Source: Pelagibacterium lacus (GTDB taxonomy: Bacteria > Pseudomonadota > Alphaproteobacteria > Rhizobiales > Devosiaceae). From it: a stretch of DNA of 64,000 bases. Positions 18,485-28,467 of this stretch are shown here, one piece after another. Within the stretch, counting starts at the first letter, position 1; every line of letters begins with the position of its first letter. The notes beneath the pieces are model-generated. The model ran no database searches. It was not told the origin of the DNA and saw only the letters and a list, made by a program, of their open reading frames with translations. Made by a program: the position numbers and the translations under genes. The stretch spans positions 114,258-178,257 of the forward strand of contig NZ_QQNH01000007.1 of assembly GCF_003345525.1 (NCBI RefSeq), given 5' to 3'.

Positions 18485-20236
18485 ATGGATGTCTTCGCCC
18501 TCTACGAGGGGCGCGTCGCCGACGCGCTGAAAGCCAGCTTCCCGCAACTGGCGGAAAATGACGAACTTCTCGCCCGCGTGGTCGTCGAGCCGCCGCGCGA
18601 TCCGGCGCATGGGGACCTGTCGACCAACGCCGCCATGGTGGTCGCCAAGCCGCTCGGGAAGAACCCGCGCGAGATCGCCGCGGCGCTGGTCAGCCATTTC
18701 GAGACCGACGCGGACGTGGCCGGCGTCGAGATCGCCGGGCCGGGCTTTCTCAATTTCCGCCTCAAGCCGACCGTCTGGCACAACGTGCTGACCGCCATTG
18801 CCGATCTGGGCGATGCCTATGGGCGCTCCGATATCGGCCGGGGCGAGAAGGTCAATGTCGAATATGTCTCGGCAAACCCCACCGGCCCCATGCATGTGGG
18901 CCATACGCGCGGCGCCGTCTATGGCGACGCCCTGGCTTCGCTGCTCGCCTATACCGGCTTCGACGTCACGCGCGAATATTACATCAATGACGCCGGCTCC
19001 CAGGTCGATACCCTGGCCCGGTCCGCCTATCTGCGCTACCGCGAGGCCCTGGGGGAAACCATCGAGATTCCCGCCGGATACTATCCCGGCGACTATCTGG
19101 TCGCCGTGGGGCAGGCGCTGGTCGCCGAATTCGGCAATTCGCTCCTCGCCATGGACGAAGCCGCCTGGTTGCCGCCGGTCAAGCAGCACGCCCTCGCGGC
19201 GATGATGGAATTGATCAAGGCGGACCTCAAAAAGCTCAATATCGAGCATGAGGTGTTTTTCTCCGAAAAGACGCTGCACGGCCCCGGAGGCGATATCGAA
19301 AACACCCTGGCCTGGCTGCGCCAGGAGGGGCTGGTCTATGAGGGCCGCCTCGAGCCTCCGAAGGGCAAGACGCCCGAGGATTGGGAGGACCGGGAGCAGA
19401 CCCTGTTCCGGGCCAGCGATTTCGGTGACGATGTGGATCGGCCGCTGGTCAAGTCCGATGGCAGCTACACCTATTTCGCCGCCGACATCGCCTATCACCG
19501 CAACAAGGTGCTGCGCGGGTTCAATACGCTTATCGACGTGCTGGGCGCCGACCATGCGGGCTATGCCTCGCGCATCCAGGCCGCGGTCAAGGCGGTTTCG
19601 GGCGGCAAGGCCAGCGTCGATGTGCGCTTCTGCCAGCTTGTCAAACTGCTCCGCGATGGCGAGCCCGTAAAAATGAGCAAGCGGTCCGGGGACTTGGTGA
19701 CGCTTGCCGATGTGGTGGATGAAGTCGGTGTCGATGCTACCCGCTTCATGCTGCTGTTCCGGCGCAACGACGCCCCGCTCGATTTCGACTTCGCGCTGGT
19801 CAAGGAGCAGACCAAGGACAATCCGGTGTTCTATGTGCAATATGCCCATGCCCGGACCTATTCGGTGTTCCGCAACGCAAATCGCGACATGCCGGACCTC
19901 GATGTTTCGCCTGGCGCGCTGGCCCGGGCCAATCTCGGTCTGCTCGACAATGGCGACGAAATGGAGATCGTGCGGCTGCTGGGTTCCTGGCCCCGCCAGG
20001 TGAGCGCGGCGGCGCGGGCGCATGAGCCGCACCGCATAGCCTTCTACCTCTACGAGCTCGCTGCGGCCTTCCATGCCTTCTGGGGCAAGGGCAAGGAAAA
20101 TCCGGCCTTACGTTTTGTTAACGACAGTGACCCGAAACTGACGCTAGCCCGACTCGCGCTTGTGGACCGCGTGCGCCAGGTGCTCAGCAACGGACTTGCC
20201 CTTCTGGGTGTGTCGGCCCCGCAAGAGCTTTCATAA
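18485..20236 (+). CDS. argS: arginyl-tRNA synthetase
   Basis: This class I synthetase for tRNA-Arg is full length at 583 residues. It shows the N-terminal Add1 domain ([14 protein letters not shown]...), the HIGH-type motif HVGH at 137-140 after ANPTGPM, and the KMSKRSGD loop after DGEPV. The C-terminal anticodon-binding domain contains [14 protein letters not shown], as in bacterial ArgRS. The gene starts 43 bases after dgt and is probably co-transcribed with it. Confidence 0.97.
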   Translation: MDVFALYEGRVADALKASFPQLAENDELLARVVVEPPRDPAHGDLSTNAAMVVAKPLGKNPREIAAALVSHFETDADVAGVEIAGPGFLNFRLKPTVWHNVLTAIADLGDAYGRSDIGRGEKVNVEYVSANPTGPMHVGHTRGAVYGDALASLLAYTGFDVTREYYINDAGSQVDTLARSAYLRYREALGETIEIPAGYYPGDYLVAVGQALVAEFGNSLLAMDEAAWLPPVKQHALAAMMELIKADLKKLNIEHEVFFSEKTLHGPGGDIENTLAWLRQEGLVYEGRLEPPKGKTPEDWEDREQTLFRASDFGDDVDRPLVKSDGSYTYFAADIAYHRNKVLRGFNTLIDVLGADHAGYASRIQAAVKAVSGGKASVDVRFCQLVKLLRDGEPVKMSKRSGDLVTLADVVDEVGVDATRFMLLFRRNDAPLDFDFALVKEQTKDNPVFYVQYAHARTYSVFRNANRDMPDLDVSPGALARANLGLLDNGDEMEIVRLLGSWPRQVSAAARAHEPHRIAFYLYELAAAFHAFWGKGKENPALRFVNDSDPKLTLARLALVDRVRQVLSNGLALLGVSAPQELS

Positions 20237-20320
20237 TTAAGGCGCATTGCTGTGAGCAGTTGGTGGGCGGGCCGATAATGAAGGGCAAAACAAAGCCAAA
20301 GAATATTGGGGCACTGCTCT

Positions 20321-22174
20321 ATGACTTCAAACCGGCAGGACTCGTCGCCAGAGACGCAGGATTCCGATGACCTGATTGCCGAACTGGCGCGGCTGGTAGC
20401 CAAAGACGCCAGAACGACATCGGCACAAAGCGAAGCCTATGCGCGGGCGGAGCCGAGCTTCGTGCCGGAGCCTTCGCGCGCCGACGAACCGGCCGCGCGG
20501 GACGAGGAGTCTCAGGTTCAGCAGCCCGAGCCCGACCACTACCGTGTCGAGGATTACGACAGCGACCGAATGGAGGCCTTCGATTTCGGGTTCGAGCAGG
20601 CTCCTGAGAGCCCGGTCGACGAGAGCGATGACCCCATCGCCGGCCTCATCGCCGATGCCGAGGTGGAAGCCTATGCAAGGGACGTCGACGAAGAGGCCGC
20701 CTGGCAGGACGATGCGCAGGATATCCCGTACTCTGCCTATGAGCCCGAGCCGATCCCATCTTATGCGGCGGCTCCCGCTGAGCAGTATGCACCACCGTCC
20801 CCTGCTGAACGCGACACCGATCCGCTGCGCGAGATCGAGGCGCTGATCGGCGACGTGGCGCGGGCCAGTACCGCTGCCACAACCGATTCAGCCATGCCGG
20901 GCCGCAGGGTCAAGTCGATCTTCCTCGAGGACGACGCGACCAATTCTGCGGTCGATGCGGCGGAATCGGCGATTCTTGCGGCAGCCGCCGCAACCGGTGC
21001 GTCGGTGCGCCGGGTGGAATCGGCACCCGAGCCCGCCGCACCCGCAAGCCAGTGGGCCGGGCAGGAGGAACCGCCGCAGGCGCGCAACGAATCCATCCCC
21101 GACCCGCTTTTCGCGGCCCCGCCGCAACCGCCTTATGATGATCGGGTGGACGCCGCTGCCCTGGACGACGACGAATTTTATGCCGAGGAGGAGATGGAGC
21201 GCCCGCGTCGGTCGCGAAACCTCTTGGCCGGCTACCTGATCCCCATCGCTGCCGGGGCCGTGCTGGTCGCGCTGATCGGCGGCGCCTATGTGATGTTCTT
21301 TGCCGGCCAGTCTGAGCCCGGTGAAGCGCCCGTGCTGACCGCCGACGCCTCGCCCGTCAAGGAAGAGGCGGCTCCGCCGGCGCAGAGCGCTGCGGCCGAT
21401 TCCGTGGTGTTCAACGAGATTGAGGGCAATTCCAACCCGGTTGCCGAGGAACTGGTTTCGCGGGATCAGACCGGCGGCGTCAGCGGCAGCGACGTTGCCA
21501 GCGCTATTGCTATCGATGAGGGCGAAATCGCCCTGGCAAACCGGCCCGTGCGGACGGTGACGGTGCGCCCGGATGGCACCATCGTTCCCGCCGACGACAG
21601 CGTCGCCGGCTCCAACGTGCTGCCGGTCGACCGTCCCAATGTCCCCGAAGTGCCCAACAGCACCATGACCTCGGACCCGATCGGCGCGGCCATTGCCGAA
21701 GCGATGGCCGGCGCGGGCGGGGAACTCTCCTTCGAAAGCCCTGCCGCCCCAGACGTTGGCGAAGAGGGCGACGGCGTCGTCGCGACAGGCAATTCCGCGG
21801 AGGCTGCGGACGTCCAGCCGGTCAGTGTGCCCATGCCGGTGGCCCGCCCCGAAACCATTGCCGTCGCCGCTGCGCCCGAGAGTGCCAGCCAGCCGACGCC
21901 CTCCACGCAGGCGCCGGCCACGTCGAACCCTGCGGCATGGGTGCAGCTTTCCTCGCAGCGCACAGAAGAGGCGGCGCGGGCCGGGATTCCCGATCTGGAG
22001 CGTCGCTACGGCTCCCTGTTCAACGGCGCGGCACCCGAGGTCAACCGCGTCGATCTCGGCGAGCGTGGCATCTATTATCGCGTCCGCCTGCCGCAACCGA
22101 CCCTTGCGGATGCCAATGCGGTTTGCGGCGCCATCCAGGGGCAGGGCGGCGACTGCTTCGTGCTGAATAACTAG
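20321..22174 (+). CDS. SPOR-domain envelope protein
   Basis: This 617-residue bitopic protein would bind septal, denuded peptidoglycan through a C-terminal SPOR domain (about 539-617, from AWVQLSSQRTEE to the end). Residues 1-295 are a long acidic, Pro/Glu-rich, probably disordered cytoplasmic region. One membrane helix follows (about 301-328, LIPIAAGAVLVALIGGAYV), then a disordered periplasmic linker. The ATG at 20321 is chosen over an upstream TTG. In rhizobial relatives this gene lies between argS and nagZ-scpA; here scpA follows directly. It probably takes part in cell division. Confidence 0.85.
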   Translation: MTSNRQDSSPETQDSDDLIAELARLVAKDARTTSAQSEAYARAEPSFVPEPSRADEPAARDEESQVQQPEPDHYRVEDYDSDRMEAFDFGFEQAPESPVDESDDPIAGLIADAEVEAYARDVDEEAAWQDDAQDIPYSAYEPEPIPSYAAAPAEQYAPPSPAERDTDPLREIEALIGDVARASTAATTDSAMPGRRVKSIFLEDDATNSAVDAAESAILAAAAATGASVRRVESAPEPAAPASQWAGQEEPPQARNESIPDPLFAAPPQPPYDDRVDAAALDDDEFYAEEEMERPRRSRNLLAGYLIPIAAGAVLVALIGGAYVMFFAGQSEPGEAPVLTADASPVKEEAAPPAQSAAADSVVFNEIEGNSNPVAEELVSRDQTGGVSGSDVASAIAIDEGEIALANRPVRTVTVRPDGTIVPADDSVAGSNVLPVDRPNVPEVPNSTMTSDPIGAAIAEAMAGAGGELSFESPAAPDVGEEGDGVVATGNSAEAADVQPVSVPMPVARPETIAVAAAPESASQPTPSTQAPATSNPAAWVQLSSQRTEEAARAGIPDLERRYGSLFNGAAPEVNRVDLGERGIYYRVRLPQPTLADANAVCGAIQGQGGDCFVLNN

Positions 22175-22253
22175 CCGGCGCCACCCAGCCTGCCTTGACG
22201 TTCGGACGGGGAGTGGCAATGCTGCTCCCCCAATTGTCTGGCACCGCACCATT

Positions 22254-23048
22254 ATGATCGAACACGCCGAGGTCTGGCCCGAAGAAGGGGCCGAACGCGC
22301 AGCAAGCGATGCCGTTCTGCGCGTGGATGTCGGTGGCTATGAGGGCCCGCTCGACCTGCTGCTCGACATGGCGCGCAGGCAGAAGGTGGACCTCTCGCGC
22401 ATCTCCGTCTTGGCTCTGGCCGAACAATATCTCGCCTTCATCGAGACGATCAGGAAGCACCGCATCGAGGTCGCCGCGGATTATCTGGTGATGGCGGCCT
22501 GGCTGGCCTATCTCAAGAGCCGGCTCATGGTGCCCCAGCACGATGACGACGAGGAGCCCAGCGGGGAGGAAATGGCCGCTCTCCTGCAGTTCCGGCTGGC
22601 CCGGCTCGAGGCCATGCGGGACGCCGCAAGCCGGCTTATGAATCGCTCCCTACTCGGGCGCGACGTCTTTGCCCGCGGCATGCCCGAACCGGTCTCGATC
22701 ACCCGGCACGCTTTGTGGGAGGCCGATCTCTATCAATTGCTGCGGGCCTATGCCGCCCAGCGTGAGCGGGGCATTCCGGCGGAATATTCCCTGCATCAGC
22801 GAACCGTCTGGGGGCTGCAGGAAGCGCGCGACATTCTGGAGCGGCTGATTGGGCAAAGTTTCGAATGGGTCTCCCTCGATACCTATCTCGCCGCCTATCT
22901 GTCGCGTCCCGAGGAGCGGGCAACGGCTCTCGCATCGAGTTTTTCCGCCTCGCTCGAACTCGTCCGTCTCGGCCAGGTCGAACTGCGCCAGAACACCGCC
23001 TTTGCCCCGCTGCTGATGCGCCGCCGAAAGGGCGGGAACGACCAATGA
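22254..23048 (+). CDS. scpA: segregation and condensation protein A
   Basis: ScpA is the kleisin subunit of the SMC-ScpAB condensin, which compacts and helps segregate the chromosome. The 264-residue sequence has the N-terminal kleisin signature (YEGPLDLLLDMARRQKVDL then ISVLALAEQYLAFI), AADYLVMAAWLAYLKSRLM, and a C-terminal winged-helix region. It overlaps scpB by 4 nt, consistent with coupled production of the two partners. Confidence 0.95.
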   Translation: MIEHAEVWPEEGAERAASDAVLRVDVGGYEGPLDLLLDMARRQKVDLSRISVLALAEQYLAFIETIRKHRIEVAADYLVMAAWLAYLKSRLMVPQHDDDEEPSGEEMAALLQFRLARLEAMRDAASRLMNRSLLGRDVFARGMPEPVSITRHALWEADLYQLLRAYAAQRERGIPAEYSLHQRTVWGLQEARDILERLIGQSFEWVSLDTYLAAYLSRPEERATALASSFSASLELVRLGQVELRQNTAFAPLLMRRRKGGNDQ

Positions 23049-23728
23049 GCCGGACCTTGGACGACGACCGACCGGAAATCGAGGCTCGAAACCTGCGCAT
23101 CCTGGAAGCGCTGATCTTCGCGTCCAGCGAGCCGGTGGACCTTGAGGATGTGCGTCCCTTCCTGTCGGATGATGCCGATCCCGATATTTTGATCGACCGC
23201 TTGCAGGCGCAATATGCGGGCAGGGGGATCGAACTCGTGCAGCGTGGCCGCCGCTGGGCGTTCCGCACGGCCGAGGATCTCAATTTCCTGCTCAGGCGGG
23301 AGGAATCCGATACGCGGCCGCTCTCGCGTGCCGCCCTCGAGACCCTGGCCATCATCGCCTATCACCAGCCGGCCACCCGTGCGGAAATCGAGGAGGTGCG
23401 CGGGGTGAGCATTTCCAAGGGCACGCTCGACGTTCTCATGGAGGCCGGGTGGGTGCGGATGCGGGGACGGCGCCGCACGCCGGGGCGTCCGGTCACCTAT
23501 GGCACGACCGAAGGATTTCTCGACCATTTCGGCCTCGAGAACCTGTCCGATCTGCCTGGGCTCGAGGAATTGAAGGGTTCCGGCCTGCTGTCCAGCCGCG
23601 TGCCGTCAGGGTTTCAGGTGCCGATGCCCTTCGATGGCGGGCTGCGGGACGACGAGGACCCGCTGGACGCCGATGACCAGGGAGATGCCGACCCGGAAGG
23701 CGAGGGCGATCACACTACGCACTCTTAA
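23045..23728 (+). CDS. scpB: segregation and condensation protein B
   Basis: ScpB dimerises and binds ScpA in the SMC condensin. The 227-residue protein has two winged-helix domains; key segments are [28 protein letters not shown] and [14 protein letters not shown], then [18 protein letters not shown]. The C-terminus from about residue 195 is an acidic tail. The start overlaps the scpA stop, and tatA follows after a gap of about 95 bp. Confidence 0.95.
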   Translation: MSRTLDDDRPEIEARNLRILEALIFASSEPVDLEDVRPFLSDDADPDILIDRLQAQYAGRGIELVQRGRRWAFRTAEDLNFLLRREESDTRPLSRAALETLAIIAYHQPATRAEIEEVRGVSISKGTLDVLMEAGWVRMRGRRRTPGRPVTYGTTEGFLDHFGLENLSDLPGLEELKGSGLLSSRVPSGFQVPMPFDGGLRDDEDPLDADDQGDADPEGEGDHTTHS

Positions 23729-23823
23729 CCTTGTTTTCCCGGCGATTAATCAATATCTGTGGGCGTGAATTTTGTTCGCCGCTCCGCGTTGTCGACCGGC
23801 GGCGATTTGCAGGAGGTTACACA

Positions 23824-24066
23824 ATGAATCCCGGACCTTGGGGACTTTTGATCATCGCAGTGGTGGTTTTGCTGCTGTTCGGTCGCGGCAAGATTTCCGG
23901 CCTCATGGGCGAAGTCGCCGGCGGCATCAAGGCGTTCCGCAAGGGCATGGCCGAGGAGGACACGCCCGACGACAAGCCCGTGGCGTCCATCGACCAGAAG
24001 CCCGGCCTGGCCGAGCCCACCATGAGCAACACTGCCAAGGATGCAGACCGCTCCAAGGATGCCTGA
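23824..24066 (+). CDS. tatA: twin-arginine translocase subunit TatA
   Basis: TatA multimerises to form the Tat pore that exports folded proteins. The 80-residue protein has a short N-terminal membrane helix ([15 protein letters not shown]), the [17 protein letters not shown] hinge and amphipathic helix with the conserved Phe-Gly, and a charged tail. The start is firm: AGGAGG lies eight bases before the ATG. The first gene of tatABC. Confidence 0.96.
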   Translation: MNPGPWGLLIIAVVVLLLFGRGKISGLMGEVAGGIKAFRKGMAEEDTPDDKPVASIDQKPGLAEPTMSNTAKDADRSKDA

Positions 24067-24108
24067 CCGCATCCCGTTCGTTGTTTTCGCTAGTGAAGGT
24101 ATGTCCTG

Positions 24109-24729
24109 ATGCTTGGCCTTGGCTGGAGCGAGATGCTCGTCATCGCCGTCGTGGTGCTCATCGTCGTGGGCCCGAAGGACCTGCCTGTGATGCTGCGCAA
24201 TCTCGGGCGGATGATGGGAACCGTGCGGCGCATGAGCAATGAATTCCGCCGCGAGATCGACCGGGCGATCGCGGCCGAGGAGTTCCGCGAGGCCAAAAAG
24301 TCGATTTCCGATCCGCTGAAGCAAACCAGCGCCGACATCGCCCGCGAGTTCAACACGATCCGCGACGGCAAGGTTGAGCCGTCCGGGAAGCTGGCTCCGG
24401 CCGAGCCCGGCAAGGAAAGCGTGGTGGACGAGATCAAGGCCCAGGCCGGAATGGCCCAGCTTCCGGCCGCGACGGCGACCTTGCAGGCCCAGCCTGCGGG
24501 GCCCGTTGAGCCCCCCGCTGCTCCGTCCGAGCCGCCCGCCAAGGCCAGGGTGAAAGCCGCTCCGCGCAAGGCGGCCGCAACGACCACCGCCGCGCCGGCG
24601 AAAAGGAAGGCTCCGGCCAAGAAGGCGGCGGCGGCGGAAGCCGCTGCGTCGCCGGCCAAAAAGACCACGCGCAAGACCACGGCAGCGAAGACCAGTCCTG
24701 CTGATGCCGCTTCGGCAGAGAAGGAATAG
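24109..24729 (+). CDS. tatB: twin-arginine translocase subunit TatB
   Basis: TatB forms the signal-peptide receptor with TatC. The 206-residue protein has the typical N-terminus (MLGLGWSEMLVIAVVVLIVVGPKDLP), an amphipathic helix (LRNLGRMMGTVRRMSNEFRR) and a long tail. The last 70 residues are an Ala/Lys/Pro/Thr-rich low-complexity segment with repeated AKK and AAA runs, similar to histone-H1-like tails, which is common in alphaproteobacterial TatB. The gap to tatC is three bases. Confidence 0.95.
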   Translation: MLGLGWSEMLVIAVVVLIVVGPKDLPVMLRNLGRMMGTVRRMSNEFRREIDRAIAAEEFREAKKSISDPLKQTSADIAREFNTIRDGKVEPSGKLAPAEPGKESVVDEIKAQAGMAQLPAATATLQAQPAGPVEPPAAPSEPPAKARVKAAPRKAAATTTAAPAKRKAPAKKAAAAEAAASPAKKTTRKTTAAKTSPADAASAEKE

Positions 24730-24732
24730 GCC

Positions 24733-25551
24733 ATGCTGGGGTCGAAAAAGGGCAGCGCCGACGAAGACGAACTCAAGGGCAGCGAGGCGCCGCTCATCGA
24801 GCATCTGACCGAACTGAGGACGCGGCTGATCTATTCAGTCGTGGCCATCGCCATCCTGTTCGTCATCTGTTTTTTCTTTGCCGACGGCATCTACACCTTC
24901 CTGCTCGGCCCCTATGTCTCGGCGGCCGGAAGCCCCGAGGCGGTGCGGCTGATCTACACCGCGCCGCAGGAATTCTTCTTCACCAAATTGTCGGTGGCCC
25001 TGTTCGCGGCGATCTTCCTTGCCTTCCCCGTCCTCGCCAGCCAGGTCTATGCCTTTGTCGCGCCGGGCCTCTACAAGAACGAACGCATGGCGTTCCTGCC
25101 CTATCTAATCGCGACGCCCATCTGCTTCCTGATCGGCGCTGCCGTCGTTTACTATGGCGTCATGCCCCTCGCGCTGGCCTTCTTCCTCGGCATGCAGCAG
25201 ACCGACCCCAATGGCGTCACCATCGAGATGATGACCCGGGTCTCGGAATATCTCAGCCTGGTCATGACCCTGCTCTTGGCCTTCGGTATCTGCTTCCAGC
25301 TTCCCGTCATCCTGACGCTCCTGGCCCAGATCGGGCTGATCGGGGTCGACAATCTCAAGGCCTGGAGGCGCTATGCCATCGTCATCATCGTCATCATCGC
25401 CGCTTTCCTCACGCCCCCCGATCCGATCTCGCAGATCGGCCTCGCGATCCCCCTGCTGCTGCTCTACGAATTGTCGGTCTTCTCGGTCCGCATCGTCGAA
25501 AAGCGCCGTCTCGAGCGCGAGGCGCAGATCCTCAAGGACCTAGAGAGCTAG
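24733..25551 (+). CDS. tatC: twin-arginine translocase subunit TatC
   Basis: TatC recognises the twin-arginine signal peptide. The 272-residue protein has six predicted membrane helices and family motifs: APLIEHLTELRTRL at the N-terminus, the YTAPQEFFFTKLSVALFAAIF segment, PVLASQVYAFVAPGLYKNER and the AAFLTPPDPISQ loop. It is translationally close to tatB, and serS follows after an 84-bp gap. Confidence 0.97.
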   Translation: MLGSKKGSADEDELKGSEAPLIEHLTELRTRLIYSVVAIAILFVICFFFADGIYTFLLGPYVSAAGSPEAVRLIYTAPQEFFFTKLSVALFAAIFLAFPVLASQVYAFVAPGLYKNERMAFLPYLIATPICFLIGAAVVYYGVMPLALAFFLGMQQTDPNGVTIEMMTRVSEYLSLVMTLLLAFGICFQLPVILTLLAQIGLIGVDNLKAWRRYAIVIIVIIAAFLTPPDPISQIGLAIPLLLLYELSVFSVRIVEKRRLEREAQILKDLES

Positions 25552-25635
25552 CGCCGGGCCGGCGCATTCTTGTGTTTCCGCCGCCGCTCGGCTAGGCACG
25601 TCTGCCCAAACCCAATTCTAGCGGACCAGCCAATC

Positions 25636-26940
25636 ATGTTCGACATCAAGTGGATCAGTGCCAATCCCGAGGCGTTCGATGCAGCGCTCGCAACGCGCGG
25701 CGCGGAGCCCCTGGCCGCCTCCCTGATCGCCCTTGACGACGACCGGCGCTCGGTCGTGGCAGAGATGAACGCCGCGCAGGAAAAGCGCAATGGCGCGTCC
25801 AAGCTCATCGGACAGGCCAAGGCCCAGAAGGATGAGGCCAGGGCGCAGGAGCTGATGGCGGAAGTGGCCGGGCTCAAGGAAACCCTGGGCCAGCTCGAAG
25901 CGCGCGAGCGCCAGCTCACCGAGGACCTTCGCGCCGCCTTGTCGGTGATCCCGAACCTGCCCGCCCAAGGCGTTCCGGTCGGCGAGGACGAAACCGGCAA
26001 TGTGCCGTATTTCCGGACCGGCGAATCGGCCGAGACGCGCCCGGCCAAGCCCAACCTCGCTTTCGCGCCCAAGGAGCATTACGAACTCGGCGAAGCCATG
26101 GGCGGCATGGATTTCGAGACGGCGGCGAAGCTGTCCGGCAGCCGCTTCGTGGTGCTGAAGGGGCAGATCGCCCGGCTCGAGCGGGCGATCGGGCAATTCA
26201 TGCTCGATCTTCACGTCAACGAGCATGGCTATACCGAGGTCGTCCCGCCCTATCTCGTCCGCGACGAGGCGATGTACGGCACCAGCCAGCTTCCCAAATT
26301 CGATGGGGATTTCTTCTTTACCCCGCATGGCGAGGGCCGGCTGGCGCTGATCCCCACCGCCGAGGTTCCCCTGACCAATCTGGTGCGGGAAGCGCTTCTC
26401 ACCCAGGACGAGTTGCCGCTGCGCTTTGCCGCGCTCACCCCGTGCTTCCGCTCCGAAGCCGGATCGGCCGGCCGGGACACGCGCGGCATGCTGCGCCAGC
26501 ACCAGTTCAACAAGGTTGAGATGGTGTCGATCACCACGCCCGACCAGTCGGACGCGGAGCATGAACGCATGCTGGCCTGCGCCGAGGAGGTTCTCAAACG
26601 CCTTGGCATCCACTACCGCGTCATGCAGCTATGCACCGGCGATATGGGCTTTGGCGCGCGGCGCACCTATGACATCGAGGCCTGGCTGCCGGGCCAGAAC
26701 ACCTATCGCGAGATTTCCTCGGTTTCGGTCTGCGGCGACTTCCAGGCCCGCCGCATGGATGCGCGCTATCGCGATGCCAATGGCAAGCCGCAATATGTGC
26801 ACACGCTGAATGGCTCGGGCGTCGCCGTGGGGCGCGCCCTGATCGCCGTCATGGAAAATTACCAGAACGAGGATGGGTCGATTTCCATTCCCGCCGCGCT
26901 GCAACCTTATATGGGCGCCATCGAAAAGATTGGCGGATGA
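25636..26940 (+). CDS. serS: seryl-tRNA synthetase
   Basis: This class II synthetase for tRNA-Ser and tRNA-Sec is full length at 434 residues. It has an N-terminal antiparallel coiled-coil arm (about 30-105) that contacts the tRNA variable arm, followed by the catalytic domain with motif 2 ([22 protein letters not shown]) and motif 3 ([18 protein letters not shown]). The start MFDIKWI is typical. It overlaps surE by 4 nt. Confidence 0.97.
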   Translation: MFDIKWISANPEAFDAALATRGAEPLAASLIALDDDRRSVVAEMNAAQEKRNGASKLIGQAKAQKDEARAQELMAEVAGLKETLGQLEARERQLTEDLRAALSVIPNLPAQGVPVGEDETGNVPYFRTGESAETRPAKPNLAFAPKEHYELGEAMGGMDFETAAKLSGSRFVVLKGQIARLERAIGQFMLDLHVNEHGYTEVVPPYLVRDEAMYGTSQLPKFDGDFFFTPHGEGRLALIPTAEVPLTNLVREALLTQDELPLRFAALTPCFRSEAGSAGRDTRGMLRQHQFNKVEMVSITTPDQSDAEHERMLACAEEVLKRLGIHYRVMQLCTGDMGFGARRTYDIEAWLPGQNTYREISSVSVCGDFQARRMDARYRDANGKPQYVHTLNGSGVAVGRALIAVMENYQNEDGSISIPAALQPYMGAIEKIGG

Positions 26941-27728
26941 AGGCAAAGCCGCGCATCCTGCTGACCAATGACGATGGCGTCGACGCGCCGGGGCTGGCTG
27001 TCCTTGTCGAGATCGCCCGTCAGCTTTCCGACGATGTCTGGGTGGTGGCGCCGGCCGCCAATCAGAGCGGAACGGGCCATCGCTTCACCCTGGGCTATGA
27101 GATCGCCCTGGAGGAACGCGGCGAGCGCGTCTTCGCCCTCGATGGAACGCCGGCCGATTGCGTAGTCGCCGGCGTGACCCATGTGCTCAAGGACCGCAAA
27201 CCCGATATCGTCCTCTCCGGCGTCAATCGCGGACAGAATCTGGGCGACATCATGCATTGTTCGGGCACGGCGGCCGGGGCGCGGGAAGGGGCCCTGCACG
27301 GCGCGGTCGGCATCGCGCTGAGCCAGGCCATGGATTACGACCATGGACGCGACGAAATCGACTGGGCCTGCGCCAGCCGCTACGGGGCCGACGTGGTTGC
27401 GGCGATCGTCGACGCTTTCAGCGGTGAGGATACCTATTTCAACGTCAACTTTCCCATCGCCGATCCGGCGGATGTGACCGGCATCCGGGTGGTTCCCCAT
27501 CAGCGATTCGCCCATTCGCCTTTCGAGCTCTATCCGAGCGACAATGCCGGCAAGCATTTCGTCACCATCCTGCAAACGCCCAAACCGCTGGACGAAAGCG
27601 CCGATTTCCATATTCTGCATGAAGACAACGCGATTACGGTAACGCCTTTGCTGCTGCAGCAGACGGATATGGACTTCGTGCGGCGCTTGGGAGGGAGATT
27701 GCCATTTGAGAGGCCCGAGGGCAGATGA
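26937..27728 (+). CDS. surE: 5'/3'-nucleotidase SurE
   Basis: SurE is a metal-dependent nucleoside monophosphate phosphatase associated with stationary-phase survival. The 263-residue protein begins with the active-site [14 protein letters not shown] (Asp-Asp metal site), then has [22 protein letters not shown] and [22 protein letters not shown]. It overlaps both serS and pcm by 4 nt, matching the classic surE-pcm-nlpD order. Confidence 0.96.
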   Translation: MKAKPRILLTNDDGVDAPGLAVLVEIARQLSDDVWVVAPAANQSGTGHRFTLGYEIALEERGERVFALDGTPADCVVAGVTHVLKDRKPDIVLSGVNRGQNLGDIMHCSGTAAGAREGALHGAVGIALSQAMDYDHGRDEIDWACASRYGADVVAAIVDAFSGEDTYFNVNFPIADPADVTGIRVVPHQRFAHSPFELYPSDNAGKHFVTILQTPKPLDESADFHILHEDNAITVTPLLLQQTDMDFVRRLGGRLPFERPEGR

Positions 27729-28390
27729 CTGAGGACGGCTCGGGCGTGACCGCTTACTGGGAAGCGCGAGCCGGGCTGATCCTCAACCTTCGGCAGGTCG
27801 GCGTGACCGACCCCGATATCCTGCGTGCCTTCGAGGAGGTCCCGCACGAAAATTTCGTGCCCGAGGCCTATGCCGAATATGCCTATCGCGAATCATCGCT
27901 GCCCATCGAATGCGGGCAATCGATCACTTCGCCCACCATCCTTGCCCAGATGCTGGTTCATCTCGCGCCGCAGGGTGTGAACAAGGTCATGGAGGTGGGG
28001 TCGGGCTCCGGCTATTCGGCGGCGCTGCTCTCGCGCATGGCGCGCCGGGTGTTCTCGATCGAAAAATATCGCACGCTGGCCGGCCTGGCCCTGTCGCGCT
28101 GGCAGCAATGCGGCTTCACCAACATCGTCGGCCTGCACGATGACGGGCTCAACGGCCTCGAACAGCAGGCCCCCTTCGATCGCATATTGCTCACCGGCTC
28201 CGTGCCTGAAATGCCGGGCGATCTGTTCGATCAGCTGACCGATGGCGGCGTCGCGGTTCTCGCCGTGGGAGCGCCCGCCGAGCGGCAAATCATCCTGCGT
28301 GTCGAGCGCGAGGACGACACCTTCATCGAAACCGAGGTCGGCCAGGTTCGGCTTGCCCCGCTCTCCCCAGGCCGATCCCGCACGCTATAA
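27725..28390 (+). CDS. pcm: protein-L-isoaspartate O-methyltransferase
   Basis: Pcm methylates L-isoaspartyl residues in damaged proteins with SAM and starts their repair. The 221-residue protein carries the substrate motif GQSITSPTILAQM and the SAM-binding MEVGSGSGYSAALLS, with RVFSIEKY. This is the canonical Pcm of the window; the paralogue at 8660-9313 lacks the substrate motif. It overlaps surE by 4 nt and is followed by an nlpD-like gene. Confidence 0.95.
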   Translation: MTEDGSGVTAYWEARAGLILNLRQVGVTDPDILRAFEEVPHENFVPEAYAEYAYRESSLPIECGQSITSPTILAQMLVHLAPQGVNKVMEVGSGSGYSAALLSRMARRVFSIEKYRTLAGLALSRWQQCGFTNIVGLHDDGLNGLEQQAPFDRILLTGSVPEMPGDLFDQLTDGGVAVLAVGAPAERQIILRVEREDDTFIETEVGQVRLAPLSPGRSRTL

Positions 28391-28467
28391 TTCGCTACTT
28401 TAAGGTCGTCTTTACCTTAACAAGTTTACTCTGCTTGCATCGAGTAGATGAGTTGACAGGCATTCCC

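Noticed and set aside
20888..22252. A 454-codon minus-strand frame opposite the SPOR protein
   Set aside because: Arg/Gly/His-rich shadow sequence; the plus strand holds a membrane helix and SPOR domain.
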